DNA of 46,276 bases, from positions 1 through 46,276 of the forward strand of contig WGNK01000043.1 in assembly GCA_016124535.1 (NCBI GenBank), given 5' to 3'. The notes under the pieces are model-generated. The model ran no database searches. It was given only the letters and a program-made list of their open reading frames with translations, and had not been told where the DNA came from. The position numbers were made by a program, and so were the translations under genes. Source of the DNA: Azospirillum sp. GTDB lineage: Bacteria > Pseudomonadota > Alphaproteobacteria > Azospirillales > Azospirillaceae. Positions 36,815-45,831 of this stretch are shown here, one piece after another (the first letter of the stretch is position 1; each line of letters begins with the position of its first letter).

Positions 36815-37057
36815 CCATCGGCGTCGGATCGCGGGCAGTGTTGCCCAAAGCACTCATCATCGAGCACTGTGACATTTCAGTGACTGACACACCGCGACCG
36901 GGCCTCGCGATGTGCAGTTGCAAAAAGGATATTGCAGTTGTCCGAGACGTCATGTCACTCTGACGAGGTCAAGAAGACAGGCCTGCAAATCCGAGGATTG
37001 TTTGACTGACCTTAGGATGAGCTCTATCCGCCTTTGGTAGTGATGGAGGTAGGAGAA
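36815..37057. other. Intergenic region before the M16 peptidase gene
   Basis: 243 bp, AT-richer than its surroundings. It contains two copies of TGCAGTTG about 22 bp apart (near 36911 and 36934) and TGTGACATTTCAGTGACTGA near 36868. No PhoB box with 11-bp period was found. It probably holds the peptidase promoter. Confidence 0.4.
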
Positions 37058-38515
37058 ATGTTCGGGCGTGCTGGCGCTTCAGCCATCGGATTTCGACCTG
37101 GGATTATCGCCCGGGAGCCCCCCGAACTCTTGCGTCATTCCTTAAGGATTCCCCAACGTTTACGCGCTGCCTGGAAGGCGGCGGTGGGCGAGTTGCGCGG
37201 TCGCCCGCCCGGCCTGTCCGAGGTCCGGATGACCACACTGCCATCGGGCGTTCGCGTGGTCAGCGAGGACATGCCGTTCCTGCCGCCGGGCACCGCGGTG
37301 GTCGGAGTGTGGATCGATGCCGCCGCACGCCACGATCCGATCGGACTGCTCGGCAGCGCCCATTTTCTCGAACACGGCAATTTTCTCGGCACCGGCAGCC
37401 TGTCCGCCGACGATGTCGCGGAACGGCTCGACCGTCTGGGCGGGGGCAAGAACGCGCTCACCGGCATCGACACCACCAACTACTTTGTCTCGGTTACCGG
37501 GGATGGTCTCGGCCACGCGGTCGCACTGCTCGGGGATATGGTCCTGCGCTCGCGTCTGGCCGAAGCGGAGATCAACGCCGAACGCCGGACCATCCTCGAC
37601 GAGGCCGACAAGATCTGCGGTGGCAAGGCGCGCGGCTTCTCGATCGGCACCTGGCAGAAGATCTATCCGGAAGCGCCCTTGCCCGTGGTCGGTTCGGCCG
37701 ATCAGATCAACGCGATCACCGCCAAAGCTTTGCGTGAGTTTCGTGATCGCCACATCACCGCTGACCGGATCGCGGTGGTTGCCGCCGGCAACCTGGACCA
37801 TCAGCGTCTGCAGGATCTGACGGCGCGGCACTTTGGTGGGGTCAATCCGCCGCCGGGCCAGGTCTCGGCGCAACGCCGCCAGCCACAGCGCGGCATTCCG
37901 GTCTTGCGCGCCGGGGATTGGCGCGAGAGCGATCTCGATGCCAAACAGATCAGCATCGATCTGATTTTTCCGGGGTTCCCGCTGACCCACCCGCAGCGGC
38001 GGGCGGCCGTCGTGCTGGAATTCATCCTCGGCGGCGGTTTCACCTCGGGGCTCTACCGGGCGATGCGGCGCAAGAAGCAGATCAGCTACGACTACCGCTG
38101 TGGCCATGTCTCCTACGGCGATTACGGCTATTTCAGCGTCGGCGGGTTCGTCGATCCGCGCCACGGCGACGTGTTCATCGAAACGATCGGCGGCCAGCTG
38201 TGCGACGTTGTTGCCGGCTTCGGTGACACCGCCCTCGAACAGGCGAAGAATTCGATCCTGTCCAACCTGAATTTCGGCCGGTTCTCGCCCTATTCCCGCT
38301 ATCTGGCGTTGGGTTCGACGACCCTGGCTTCCGGCCGGCCGGTCGCGGTCGAACAGGTTGAGACGGTGGTGCGCGCGATCACCGTCCAGGAGGTCCAGGC
38401 CGCTGCCGCCGAGATGTTCGGGCAGAGGCCGGCGCTGGCCGCCTATGGCCCGGTTGCCGGCTTGGTCGACTACGACCGGGCGATCGCCAGCTTGCCCCTG
38501 GCACCGGCGGTCTGA
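37058..38515 (+). CDS. M16 family zinc metallopeptidase
   Basis: A 485-residue member of the pitrilysin/processing peptidase family. The inverted zinc motif is intact: HFLEH at 102-106 with the third ligand E182 (ERRTILDEAD), at the classic spacing. Both M16 half-domains are present; the second half shows GGGFTSGLYRAMRRKKQISYDY. Its first 57 residues (before MTTLPSGVRVVSE) lack family resemblance and are basic; they do not form a signal peptide. AGGAG precedes the ATG at 37058, but GAGG also precedes an in-frame ATG at 37229 that gives the normal family N-terminus. Substrate unknown; probably cytoplasmic or processing role. Confidence 0.88.
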   Translation: MFGRAGASAIGFRPGIIAREPPELLRHSLRIPQRLRAAWKAAVGELRGRPPGLSEVRMTTLPSGVRVVSEDMPFLPPGTAVVGVWIDAAARHDPIGLLGSAHFLEHGNFLGTGSLSADDVAERLDRLGGGKNALTGIDTTNYFVSVTGDGLGHAVALLGDMVLRSRLAEAEINAERRTILDEADKICGGKARGFSIGTWQKIYPEAPLPVVGSADQINAITAKALREFRDRHITADRIAVVAAGNLDHQRLQDLTARHFGGVNPPPGQVSAQRRQPQRGIPVLRAGDWRESDLDAKQISIDLIFPGFPLTHPQRRAAVVLEFILGGGFTSGLYRAMRRKKQISYDYRCGHVSYGDYGYFSVGGFVDPRHGDVFIETIGGQLCDVVAGFGDTALEQAKNSILSNLNFGRFSPYSRYLALGSTTLASGRPVAVEQVETVVRAITVQEVQAAAAEMFGQRPALAAYGPVAGLVDYDRAIASLPLAPAV

Positions 38516-38882
38516 GCGCCCCATCCCCGCTGCCCCCATTCTTCCTCGCCCTGGAGCCCGGCGCCGGCACCTCTGGTCGCCGGCCGCTACGCTTGCGCGG
38601 AGCGCGGAAAATAATTCCGGGACGACCTATTTTCGATGACAGACTGTTAAGGATTTTAGTATCATAAGTAACTGCCAAAGTGGGTAGTCGGCTAGGGTTA
38701 ATGCCATGATGTCACACCACTTTTCAATGACCATCAGCAGGCCGGGGAGGCCCGGTCGGGTCGTGGCGGGTGGTCGGGCTAACGCGGATCGATCGGGTGA
38801 ATTCAGGAATTATTTGCTGATCGGTCTGGCATGATCGGGCTGCCGGGATAGTTCGTTGGACGATCGTACCCAGGGGTTACCG
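38516..38882. other. Intergenic region after the M16 peptidase
   Basis: 367 bp. A GCCGGC-10-GCCGGC hairpin (38563-38584) follows the stop but lacks a U-tract. The stretch 38630-38720 is AT-rich and probably promoter-bearing. No gene is supported here. Confidence 0.45.
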
Positions 38883-39074
38883 ATGTTTTCTGACCTTCGC
38901 GATGATGCCGAAAAATCTGCCGCCGATCTCGAGGCCCAGGCCGAGCGGCTGCTCGACCAAATGCGCGAGACCGAGGGTGACGAACTCAACCGCCTGGCCA
39001 TGCTGGTCAGCGCCATTTCGATGGCGGCGGACGCGATCCGGCCGGGTGGCCATCACACCACCGCCGGCGACTGA
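38883..39074 (+). CDS. Small acidic helical protein, function unknown
   Basis: A 63-residue protein, almost wholly helical and acidic (DDAEKSAADLEAQAERLLDQ, then EGDELNRLAMLVSAISMAAD), without membrane segment or Cys. The ATG at 38883 follows AGGGG by about 7 bases; an upstream TTG at 38856 would add nine residues. Regular heptad-like spacing suggests dimerisation. No family recognised; the regular codon use and ribosome binding site support a true gene. Confidence 0.55.
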   Translation: MFSDLRDDAEKSAADLEAQAERLLDQMRETEGDELNRLAMLVSAISMAADAIRPGGHHTTAGD

Positions 39075-39084
39075 TCGCGCCGGG

Positions 39085-39185
39085 AACCGTCAGGTTCCGC
39101 TTTCAGGGCGTAACCGTCAGGTTCCGCTTTCAGGGCGTAACCGTCAGGTTCCGCTTTCAGGGCGTAACCGTCAGGTTCCGCTTTC
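39085..39185. repeat. 27-bp tandem repeat, 3.7 copies, at the 3' end of the RluC-type gene
   Basis: A 27-bp unit (beginning AACCGTCAGGTTCCGCTTTC) occurs at 39085-39111, 39112-39138, 39139-39165 and as a 20-bp partial copy at 39166-39185. Copies are identical. The partial copy carries the last codons and stop of the pseudouridine synthase gene. Each unit has an AACC-TGAC-GGTT inverted repeat. There are no spacers, so this is not CRISPR. Confidence 0.97.
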
Positions 39186-40160
39186 GGGAGAGACCGGCAA
39201 ACCGCGCGGCGCGGTATCGAAGCCGAACCAGGCCCAGGTTTCGGCCATATGCGGCGGCAGGGGTGCCGTGACATCGATTTCGCCGCGACGCGGATGGGGT
39301 ATCACCAGCCGGCGCGCATGCAGGTGAAGCCGCGATGCCACTTCGGCGCCGGCGAGGAAGGCATCGGCGCCGCCATATTTGCCGTCACCGAGGATCGGCG
39401 TGCCAATCGCCGCCATATGGACCCGCAGCTGGTGGGTCCGACCGGTTGCCGGCCACAGGGCGACGAAAGCCGCCTTGCGTCCGGCCGCCTCGACCACCCG
39501 GTAATAGGTGACGGCGCGTCGGCCCTCTTCGTCGTCGGTTGCGACCCGCTCGCCCCGCGCGCTGGCTTGTTTGGCCAGAGGCACGTCGATTTTGCCCTCA
39601 TGGGGCTGTGGCACCGCCACGGTCACCGCCCAATAGGTCTTGTGCGCGTCGCGACCGCGGAAGGCCTCGGCCAGTTGGCCGGCGGCCCAGACGCTGCGGG
39701 CGAGGACCAGCACGCCGCTGGTATCCTTATCGAGCCGGTGGACCAGTCGGGGGCGATCGGGCGCCTCGAAACGCAAGGCATCGAGCAAGCCGTCGAGATG
39801 GCGCGGCGTCGCGGTGCCGCCCTGAACCGCCAGCCCGGCCGGTTTATCGAGCACCAGGACATCGTCGTCGCGGAACAGGATGCGCGCCCGGAGTTCGGCG
39901 ACCGCGCGGGGCTCCAGATCGACCGGGCGGGTCGACACCGCCGAGGGTGGTGCCTCACCCAGGGGCGGAACCCGCACCGCCTGGCCCGGCTCCAGCCGGC
40001 AACCGGCCTTGGCCCGCTTGCCGTCGACCCGGACCTGACCGGTGCGCAGCAGGCGCTCCAGCCGGCCGTGGGTCAGATCCGGGAAGTGGCGCTTGAACCA
40101 GCGGTCGAGCCGCAGTCCGGTCTCGTCCTCGGCGACCAACCGGGTTTCGACCTCGGTCAT
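39171..40160 (-). CDS. RluC/RluD-family 23S rRNA pseudouridine synthase
   Basis: A 329-residue enzyme that isomerises uridines in large-subunit rRNA. The S4 RNA-binding domain is at about 15-65 (LRLDRWFKRHFPDLTHGRLE), and the catalytic motif is HRLDKDTSGVLVLAR with Asp144. KPAGLAVQGG and TGRTHQLRVHMA are conserved. The start at 40160 overlaps the stop of the peptidase-like gene by 4 bp (ATGA). The last residues (ESGT) are encoded by the 27-bp repeat. RluC is the best guess, and RluD is the alternative. Confidence 0.92.
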   Translation of the reverse strand: MTEVETRLVAEDETGLRLDRWFKRHFPDLTHGRLERLLRTGQVRVDGKRAKAGCRLEPGQAVRVPPLGEAPPSAVSTRPVDLEPRAVAELRARILFRDDDVLVLDKPAGLAVQGGTATPRHLDGLLDALRFEAPDRPRLVHRLDKDTSGVLVLARSVWAAGQLAEAFRGRDAHKTYWAVTVAVPQPHEGKIDVPLAKQASARGERVATDDEEGRRAVTYYRVVEAAGRKAAFVALWPATGRTHQLRVHMAAIGTPILGDGKYGGADAFLAGAEVASRLHLHARRLVIPHPRRGEIDVTAPLPPHMAETWAWFGFDTAPRGLPVSPESGT

Positions 40161-40774
40161 GGCGACTCTCCTGGGGGTGGCCCGGCCAGTTCGGCCAGGA
40201 TCAGGCGGACGGCGTCGTCCAACCGGTCGAGGGCAAGGCCACGGCGGCCCGGGTGACCGTGCAGCATTTCTGGCAGGGGCGGGATGTGGATCAACCCCAT
40301 CGGAATCGCCAGCTTATGCTGGTCGATCAGGTGCCGCGCCCGATAAAACAGGTGATTGCAGACATAGCCGCCGGCATTGCCGGAGATCGCGATCGGAAAT
40401 CCGGCGGCGGCGAGGGTCCTGGCAAGCCGCCCGGCCGGCAGCGTGGTGCGCAGGATCGCCGGCGCTCCGTCGACCGCCGGGCAGTCCCGCCGGACCTCGC
40501 CGTCGGCGTCGGCACCAAGACAGTCGTCGCGGTTGCGGGCCAGCCGTTCAAACCGGATGTACTCGCTGTCGAAGGCCAGGCCGAGGACCACGGCGGCGCG
40601 CGGTTGCCAGCGATCGAGCAAGGCGGCGAAGCTGTCGCTGGCGCGCTGGTAGGATACCGGCAGGATCGCGCCGACCACCCCCGGCAGGTCCCGGAGCCGA
40701 TCCACGACAAGCTCGGCCGGATTGACCGGATAGGGGCCGAACCGGCCAAAACCGGCAATCAGCAACGGACTCAT
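40157..40774 (-). CDS. Pyroglutamyl-peptidase I-like protein (peptidase C15)
   Basis: A 205-residue cytosolic protein with the family start LLIAGFGRFGPYPVNPAE. The catalytic triad is visible: E76 in IRFERLARN, C139 in GGYVCNHLFY and H163 in LIHIPPLP. These enzymes remove N-terminal pyroglutamate from peptides. The ATG at 40774 is chosen because it starts directly at the first strand; an ATG 57 bases upstream gives an unrelated lead. It overlaps rluC by 4 bp and lies 72 bp after trpS, so all three may be co-transcribed. Confidence 0.85.
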   Translation of the reverse strand: MSPLLIAGFGRFGPYPVNPAELVVDRLRDLPGVVGAILPVSYQRASDSFAALLDRWQPRAAVVLGLAFDSEYIRFERLARNRDDCLGADADGEVRRDCPAVDGAPAILRTTLPAGRLARTLAAAGFPIAISGNAGGYVCNHLFYRARHLIDQHKLAIPMGLIHIPPLPEMLHGHPGRRGLALDRLDDAVRLILAELAGPPPGESP

Positions 40775-40846
40775 CGATTTCCCGGATCGGATTCCAAGGG
40801 CTTCAGCCTTTGGTGGGGGGACGGGGGACACGGCCCCCCGAATGGC

Positions 40847-41848
40847 TCACAGCCGCAGCAGCCCGATGACGTCCTTGATCTCGTCGAGATGGCCGGCTGC
40901 CATGGTGCCGGCGCGTTCGGCACCACGGCGCAGGATGAGGTCGATCTCGGCGGGGTCGGCCATCAGGCGGTTCATCTCGGCGTTGATCGGCGACAATTTC
41001 GCCACTGCCAGGTCGGCGAGGTCTTTCTTGAACTGGGAAAACTGCTGGCCCGCGACCTGCGCCAAGGTTTCCGCGCGGCTGATCCCGGCAAGCGCGGCAT
41101 AGATGGTAATCAGATTGTCCGCCTCGGCGCGCTTGACCAGGGCTTCAAGCGTGTCCGGCAGCGGCTCGGGATCGGTCCGCGCCTTGCGGATCTTGACCGC
41201 GATCAGGTCGGCGTCGTCGGTCATGTTGATCCGCGAGTAATCCGACTCGTCGGATTTACTCATTTTTTTGGAGCCGTCGCGCAACGACATGACCCGGGTG
41301 GCATCACCCAGAATCTGTGGCTCGGGCAACGGAAAAAACGCGCGGTCATAGTGCCGGTTAAAGGCGCCGGCGATATCGCGGGAGAGTTCCAGATGCTGCT
41401 TCTGGTCCTCGCCAACCGGGACGTGGGTCGCCTTATAGAGCAGAATGTCGGCGGCCATCAGCACCGGATAGGCATAGAGCCCGAGCATGGCGTTCTCAAG
41501 CGCCTTCTTGCCGACCTTGTCCTTGAACTGGGTCATGCGGTTGAGCCAGCCGAGCGGCGTATGGCACGACAGGATCCACGACAGCTCGGAATGGGCGGCG
41601 ACGCTCGACTGGGCGAAGATGATGCAGCGCTCGGGGTCGATGCCGGCGGCGATATAGGCCGCGGTGACCTCGCGGATGTTGCGCCGGAGCGCTGCCGGGT
41701 CCTGGGGCAGGGTCAAGGCGTGCAGATCGACGACGCAGAATATGCACTCGAATCCGTCCTGGAGGGCGACCCAATTGCGCAGCGCTCCCAGGTAATTGCC
41801 GAGATGGAGCTGGCGGGTCGGCTGCATGCCGGAGAAGATACGGTTCAA
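40847..41848 (-). CDS. trpS: Tryptophanyl-tRNA synthetase
   Basis: TrpS charges tRNA-Trp. The 333-residue enzyme has HLGN at 15-18 (HIGH motif), KKMSKSDESD (KMSKS motif) and GLYAYPVLMAADILLY. The start is placed at TTG 41848, because that gives the conserved family N-terminus NRIFSGMQP; an in-frame GTG at 41926 would add 26 unconserved residues. A TTG start is uncommon but normal in high-GC genomes. It is followed on the same strand by the peptidase and pseudouridine synthase genes. Confidence 0.95.
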   Translation of the reverse strand: MNRIFSGMQPTRQLHLGNYLGALRNWVALQDGFECIFCVVDLHALTLPQDPAALRRNIREVTAAYIAAGIDPERCIIFAQSSVAAHSELSWILSCHTPLGWLNRMTQFKDKVGKKALENAMLGLYAYPVLMAADILLYKATHVPVGEDQKQHLELSRDIAGAFNRHYDRAFFPLPEPQILGDATRVMSLRDGSKKMSKSDESDYSRINMTDDADLIAVKIRKARTDPEPLPDTLEALVKRAEADNLITIYAALAGISRAETLAQVAGQQFSQFKKDLADLAVAKLSPINAEMNRLMADPAEIDLILRRGAERAGTMAAGHLDEIKDVIGLLRL

Positions 41849-42019
41849 GGGAGGCTCTCGGTCCAGGAGCGACGGGCGGAACGGGGCAGAGTTATCGCCG
41901 CTGGGCCGGGGCGGGTCAAGGCTCACGGGGACGAGTTCTGCGATACCTTGCCGCGCCGGGACGCAATCGCGGCTGCCGCTTCCCGGACGTTCGGTCTTGA
42001 GCGGCCTGGCCCGCCGCGA

Positions 42020-42916
42020 TCAGTCGAGGCGGCCAGGGCGTCGGTCGTCCGATTGCGCGGTGACCTGAACCTCCACCACCAGATCCTCGAAGGCATCGGT
42101 CATGCCGATGAAACTGCCGGCGACCGGCATAGCCTGGTGAATGTCGCGCGCGACCGCGACCGGGATCAGATTGAAGCTGCCGACGCTGTTGTTGGTCGGG
42201 TCGAAGGTGATCCAGCCGGCGCCCGGCACGAAGATTTCGCCCCAGGCATGGGTCGTCCCGGCGTCTGGGGAGCCGATCCGGTCCTGGCCCGGATCATAGA
42301 GATAGCCGGAGACCAGGCGCGCGCCGAAGCCGAGGGTGCGCGCCGCCTCGACGAACAGCACCGCGAAATCCCGGCACGACCCCCAGCCGCGATTGAGGGT
42401 CTCGATCGGTGACTGGGTGCCCTCATCGTCGCGGGACTGATAGCGGATGTTCGCCGGGACCCCGGCACTGAGGTCTTTCAGCAGGGCGAGGGTGTCGGTC
42501 GGGGTGCCGCTTACGAACCCCCTTGCCCAATTACGCAACCGCCCGGCCGGGTCGGGGTAGTGTTGCAGGGTCAGGGCGCCGAGGTCGGTCCACTCGTCGT
42601 CGGAATAGGACAGGGGGTGACAGATTGCCGAGGCGGCGATGTTGAAAACCGGCCAGGCGACGGCGTCCAGCTGGAGTTCCGCGACGGAGTCGATCACGAG
42701 GCGGTCGGACGGTGCCTGAAAGCTCGCGGTCGCTACGGCATTGCCGAAGACATCCTGGGCCCAGGTCACGGTGGCGGCGGGTGTCACGGTGACCGCGCTG
42801 GAGATCAGGCGAACATCGCGGCTTTCGCGCGGGCGCAGCATCAGGCGGTGCGGTCCGAGGCTGACCGGCCGGCGGTAGCGATAGGTCGTGCGGTGCCGGA
42901 TGGTCAGCGGGATCAC
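42020..42916 (-). CDS. Transglutaminase-like cysteine protease-fold protein
   Basis: A 298-residue cytoplasmic protein with the N-terminal beta-domain typical of this family (IPLTIRHRTTYRYRRPVSLG) and a transglutaminase core. The triad is C181 (GWGSCRDFA), H223 (THAWGEIF) and D239 (TFDPTN). The GTG at 42916 has AGGAG 6 bases upstream, and the longer upstream frame is not supported. Family members are often near alpha-E and circularly permuted ATP-grasp genes, which are absent here. Function is likely peptide processing, otherwise unknown. Confidence 0.88.
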   Translation of the reverse strand: MIPLTIRHRTTYRYRRPVSLGPHRLMLRPRESRDVRLISSAVTVTPAATVTWAQDVFGNAVATASFQAPSDRLVIDSVAELQLDAVAWPVFNIAASAICHPLSYSDDEWTDLGALTLQHYPDPAGRLRNWARGFVSGTPTDTLALLKDLSAGVPANIRYQSRDDEGTQSPIETLNRGWGSCRDFAVLFVEAARTLGFGARLVSGYLYDPGQDRIGSPDAGTTHAWGEIFVPGAGWITFDPTNNSVGSFNLIPVAVARDIHQAMPVAGSFIGMTDAFEDLVVEVQVTAQSDDRRPGRLD

Positions 42917-42986
42917 CAGAAACTCCTTTCGGGGCGCGACGCGGTGTCTGTCGGCGGTCAGAAGCGCAGCCGCGGTCGCCGGTCGC

Positions 42987-43671
42987 TCAGAGCCGGACAC
43001 TTGTCGGGGCGCCGCCCGAGGCGTCGCGCCGCCCCTGCAGCTTGGCGGTGGCGCCGAACGGGGCTTCGGCACCTGGCGTAAGGAAGCGGATATTGACTGG
43101 GTCATCGAGGAATAGAGTCGCCGGATCCGAGCGGCTCGGGATGTTCTGAAGATCGGTGGCGGTGCGGCGCTGGTGGTCGATGGCGTCCCGGAACTGGCCG
43201 TTGAGCGTCATCAACACCTCGTTGAGCGACTGCAGTTCTTTCTTGGAAGTCTTCGGTTCCTCATTGGCCGACATCGTCTCTTCGATTGCCACTTTCTGTT
43301 TCTCGTTGGCGATTTCGAATTTGCGGACAGGGCAGCGCAATTTGGCACGGGTGGCGGCAAGTTCGCGCTCGAACCGCGCGGTCTGGGCTGGCCCGCCGGC
43401 GGCGGCACTCGACGGTGACCGCGGTTCGGGCTTGGCTTCGTCAGCGAAGCTGACTGTCATCATCGCCTCACCACCGCTCTGCACCGGCTGGATCTCGATG
43501 GTGACGGTGGCGATTTGCTGGTAGCGGTCTATCCGCCGCGAGGCGCAGAGCGTCTCGTGCCGGGTACTGATCAGGACCGATGACGTTGATCAGGGGGTCG
43601 TTGATCAGGGGGTCGCTGGTCAGGCGCTCGATCTCCCCGGCGTCGCGGCGCAAGGCCTCAAGGTAGTCCAA
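42987..43671 (-). pseudogene. Remnant of a CheB/CheR-type chemotaxis methyltransferase with PAS domain
   Basis: Two disjoint reading frames carry pieces of one protein family. The 5' piece (43671 downward) reads DYLEALRRDAGEIERLTSDPLI, like the CheR N-terminal helices, with a 15-bp duplication (PLINDPLIN). The other frame (43484 to 42987) has the post-CheR linker (VTIEIQPV before it), then the coiled coil (KQKVAIEETMSANEEPKTSKKELQSLNEVL, key residues) and the PAS start (DPATLFLDDPVNIRFLTPGAE). The SAM-binding core is missing and the PAS domain ends early. It is therefore frameshifted, internally deleted and truncated. Exact limits are approximate. Confidence 0.75.
43585..43614. repeat. 15-bp tandem duplication inside the CheR remnant
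   Basis: GTTGATCAGGGGGTC occurs twice in succession without a mismatch and encodes the repeated DPLIN of the remnant. It keeps the local frame, so it could predate the loss. Confidence 0.9.
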
Positions 43672-44194
43672 GCGGACGGAATAGTCTCGCGCTTCCTGTT
43701 GCCGCCGCCGACACTCGGAAACTACTCACGATGCGCGGTTCAGAAAATGCGATGACGCCCGATTGGCACCCGCCCGCAATTGCGCCAGCCTCGCCCCCTA
43801 TGCCGGGTACCGGATCACCGGGGTTAGCCTCCGGTGCGCCGCGGCCTTCCCTCGGGGCCTGGCGGGGCGAAGATTGCCGGCCGGAAACCAGGGAAGAATG
43901 CTCCCCGCTCCCGCAGGCGAGCGGTGGCGCAAAGGTCAGATCGGCATCGGGGCAATCTGCCGGCAGCAGAGTTTCATCCTTTGCCAAACCGAAGTCCAGA
44001 GTCGGAATCTACTCATTACCGATCGTGGGAGTCTCAATATCCATAAATTGATTTTGAAACGATATCAGACTACATCGCATACTCTCAAATAAAACTTGAA
44101 TTTTTCCAGCTGTGCTGCCATATGGGCGTAGAACAGCCGACAGTGGGAGGCGTCTCTAGCCCGGACCACAGACGCGCGCTTGAGGGACACTTCG
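43672..44194. other. Gene-poor stretch with AT-rich island
   Basis: No intact gene is supported. The stretch 43985-44110 is markedly AT-rich compared with the rest of the window (for example AAATTGATTTTGAAACGATA and AAATAAAACTTGAATTTTTC). It lies between the CheR remnant and a tiny membrane-protein gene. It could be a strong promoter region or a scar of transferred DNA. Confidence 0.5.
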
Positions 44195-44350
44195 ATGACG
44201 GTTGGCAGAATGTTATATATTGCCGCGGCGGTGATACTGTTCACCGGCGGAATCGGGTCGCCGCTGATTCCCAATCCGCCGATTTGGGGTCTGTTCTGCA
44301 TGGCGCTTGGGAGTGTGTTCGCCAATACCCCGGCCCGCCGCTTCTGGTAA
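44195..44350 (+). CDS. 51-residue small membrane protein
   Basis: A 51-codon frame with GAGGG about 8 bases before the ATG. The product begins MTVGRMLYIAAAVILFTGGI and continues SPLIPNPPIWGLFCMALGSV, then ends ARRFW. Two hydrophobic segments (about 5-25 and 31-43) are separated by a Pro-rich turn, with a basic end, which would fit an inner-membrane hairpin. Supported by ribosome binding site, hydrophobic pattern and the AT-rich upstream region. No homolog is recognised. Confidence 0.55.
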   Translation: MTVGRMLYIAAAVILFTGGIGSPLIPNPPIWGLFCMALGSVFANTPARRFW

Positions 44351-44784
44351 GCCACGGCACGCCCCTGGTCGGTCCAGCGCCACGGGCGCGCGGCCCCCGA
44401 CCGCAGATCTGGGAGTCGTCCGACCAAGGGTCACGGCTGCCGGGGGGGGGCCGCTTCCCGGGCAGAGACCGGCAATCCTGGTGCGACCGGTGACCTGGGC
44501 AGGGGATACCAGAGGGGGGGGATCCCCTGCGCTAGCCGTCCGAGGCCTGGGCTGGCAGCAACGGCAAGTCGGCGAGGAGGCCGGGGCGCGGGCCGTATGA
44601 ACCAGGACGGCACCGCCAGGGCAAAGCCGCGACTTGGCCGACCCGAGGGCGGCTGGACAGGCGCCTGAAGCCGGAATCGGACACGCAACCGTGTCCGGGC
44701 GACTGGCCGGGCGCGGGTGATCCGTCCCGCCGACCCCCCGGCGTCCGGCCCCTGGCCGATCTTTTCTCGAACTGGGGAGCGACG
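44351..44784. other. GC-rich intergenic region before the desaturase
   Basis: 434 bp without a supported gene. A 9-bp hairpin with 14-base loop (GCAGGGGAT at 44499-44507, ATCCCCTGC at 44522-44530) may be a terminator or regulatory structure; no U-tract follows. Confidence 0.4.
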
Positions 44785-45831
44785 ATGCCTGCTGTCACGA
44801 TCGGGGCGCCCAACGATACCGCCCCTTTGGAAATACCCTCCGCGACCCGCGCCCTGGTGCTGCCGGTGGTTCACCGCAGCCTGGGTCAACTCGCGGTCAC
44901 GATGCCGCTGTTCATCGCCGTGTGGGCTGCCATGTATTTCAGCCTGGCGGTCAGCTACGCATTGACCCTGGCGCTGGCGGTTCCGGCCGCCGGGCTGCTG
45001 GTCCGGATCTTTATCTTCCAGCACGATGCCGGCCACGGCAGTTTCTTTCGCTTGCGGCGGGCCAACGAGGCGGTCGGCTGGCTGTGCTGCCTGTTCACCC
45101 TGACCCCCTATGCCAATTGGCGCCGCCAGCACGCCCAGCACCATGCCAATTGGAACAACCTCGACAAGCGTTACAGCGGCCTCGACATTTATTCCACCTG
45201 CCGCACCTTGAGCGAATATCGCGCCATGAGCCCTTGGGCGCGCTGGGTCTATCGGCTCAGCCAGAACCCGGTGGTGATGCTGGTGATCGTGCCGCCGCTG
45301 GTGTTTCTGCTGCTCTACCGCGTGCCCTTCGATACCCCCCGCGCCTGGAAGAAGGAGCGGCGGTCTGTGCATCTGACCAATCTGGTGCTGGCGGCGCTAT
45401 ATGGTTCGCTTGGCCTGGCGATCGGGTTTCCGCAGCTGGTGCTGGTGCAGCTGCCGATTTCGGTCCTGACATCGATCATCGGTGTCTGGCTCTTTTCGGT
45501 GCAACATAAATTCGAAGACAGCCTGTGGTTGAGCGGCAAGGATTGGAATGCCGCCGAGGCCGCGATCCGAGGAAGTTCCTACCTGAAGCTTCCCGGCGTC
45601 CTGCAATGGTTTACCGGCAATATCGGCTTCCATCACGTTCATCACTTCGACCCCCGGATTCCCAACTACCGCCTCCAGGAGCAGCACGAACGGGTGCCGG
45701 CGTTTCGCCGCGCCCCGGTGCTCGAACTCTCCGCGGCACTTCGCGCCCACCGCTATTGTCTGTGGGACGAGGCGCAAGGGCGGATGGTGCCGATACCCAA
45801 GAGCCGGCCCGAGGTCGCCCGGCCGGGCTGA
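44785..45831 (+). CDS. Membrane fatty acid desaturase
   Basis: A 348-residue integral membrane di-iron desaturase. The three histidine boxes are complete: HDAGH (80-84), HAQHH (116-120) and HVHH (near 282-285). Hydrophobic pairs lie at about 38-75, 160-180 and 205-240. This box spacing matches the acyl-lipid omega-6/delta-12 desaturase family. The regiospecificity cannot be read from sequence. Such enzymes raise membrane fluidity at low temperature. The ATG at 44785 has GGGGAG about 6 bases upstream. No partner gene is nearby. Confidence 0.92.
   Translation: MPAVTIGAPNDTAPLEIPSATRALVLPVVHRSLGQLAVTMPLFIAVWAAMYFSLAVSYALTLALAVPAAGLLVRIFIFQHDAGHGSFFRLRRANEAVGWLCCLFTLTPYANWRRQHAQHHANWNNLDKRYSGLDIYSTCRTLSEYRAMSPWARWVYRLSQNPVVMLVIVPPLVFLLLYRVPFDTPRAWKKERRSVHLTNLVLAALYGSLGLAIGFPQLVLVQLPISVLTSIIGVWLFSVQHKFEDSLWLSGKDWNAAEAAIRGSSYLKLPGVLQWFTGNIGFHHVHHFDPRIPNYRLQEQHERVPAFRRAPVLELSAALRAHRYCLWDEAQGRMVPIPKSRPEVARPG

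Noticed and set aside
36815..37057. PhoB box near the PhoR-type gene
   Set aside because: TGTCA-like repeats here are spaced by 15 bp, not the 11-bp period of a PhoB site.
39085..39185. CRISPR array
   Set aside because: Repeats are contiguous, with no spacers and no cas genes.
43658..43987. 109-codon minus-strand frame
   Set aside because: Low complexity, no ribosome binding site or family motif, and it partly overlaps the CheR remnant.
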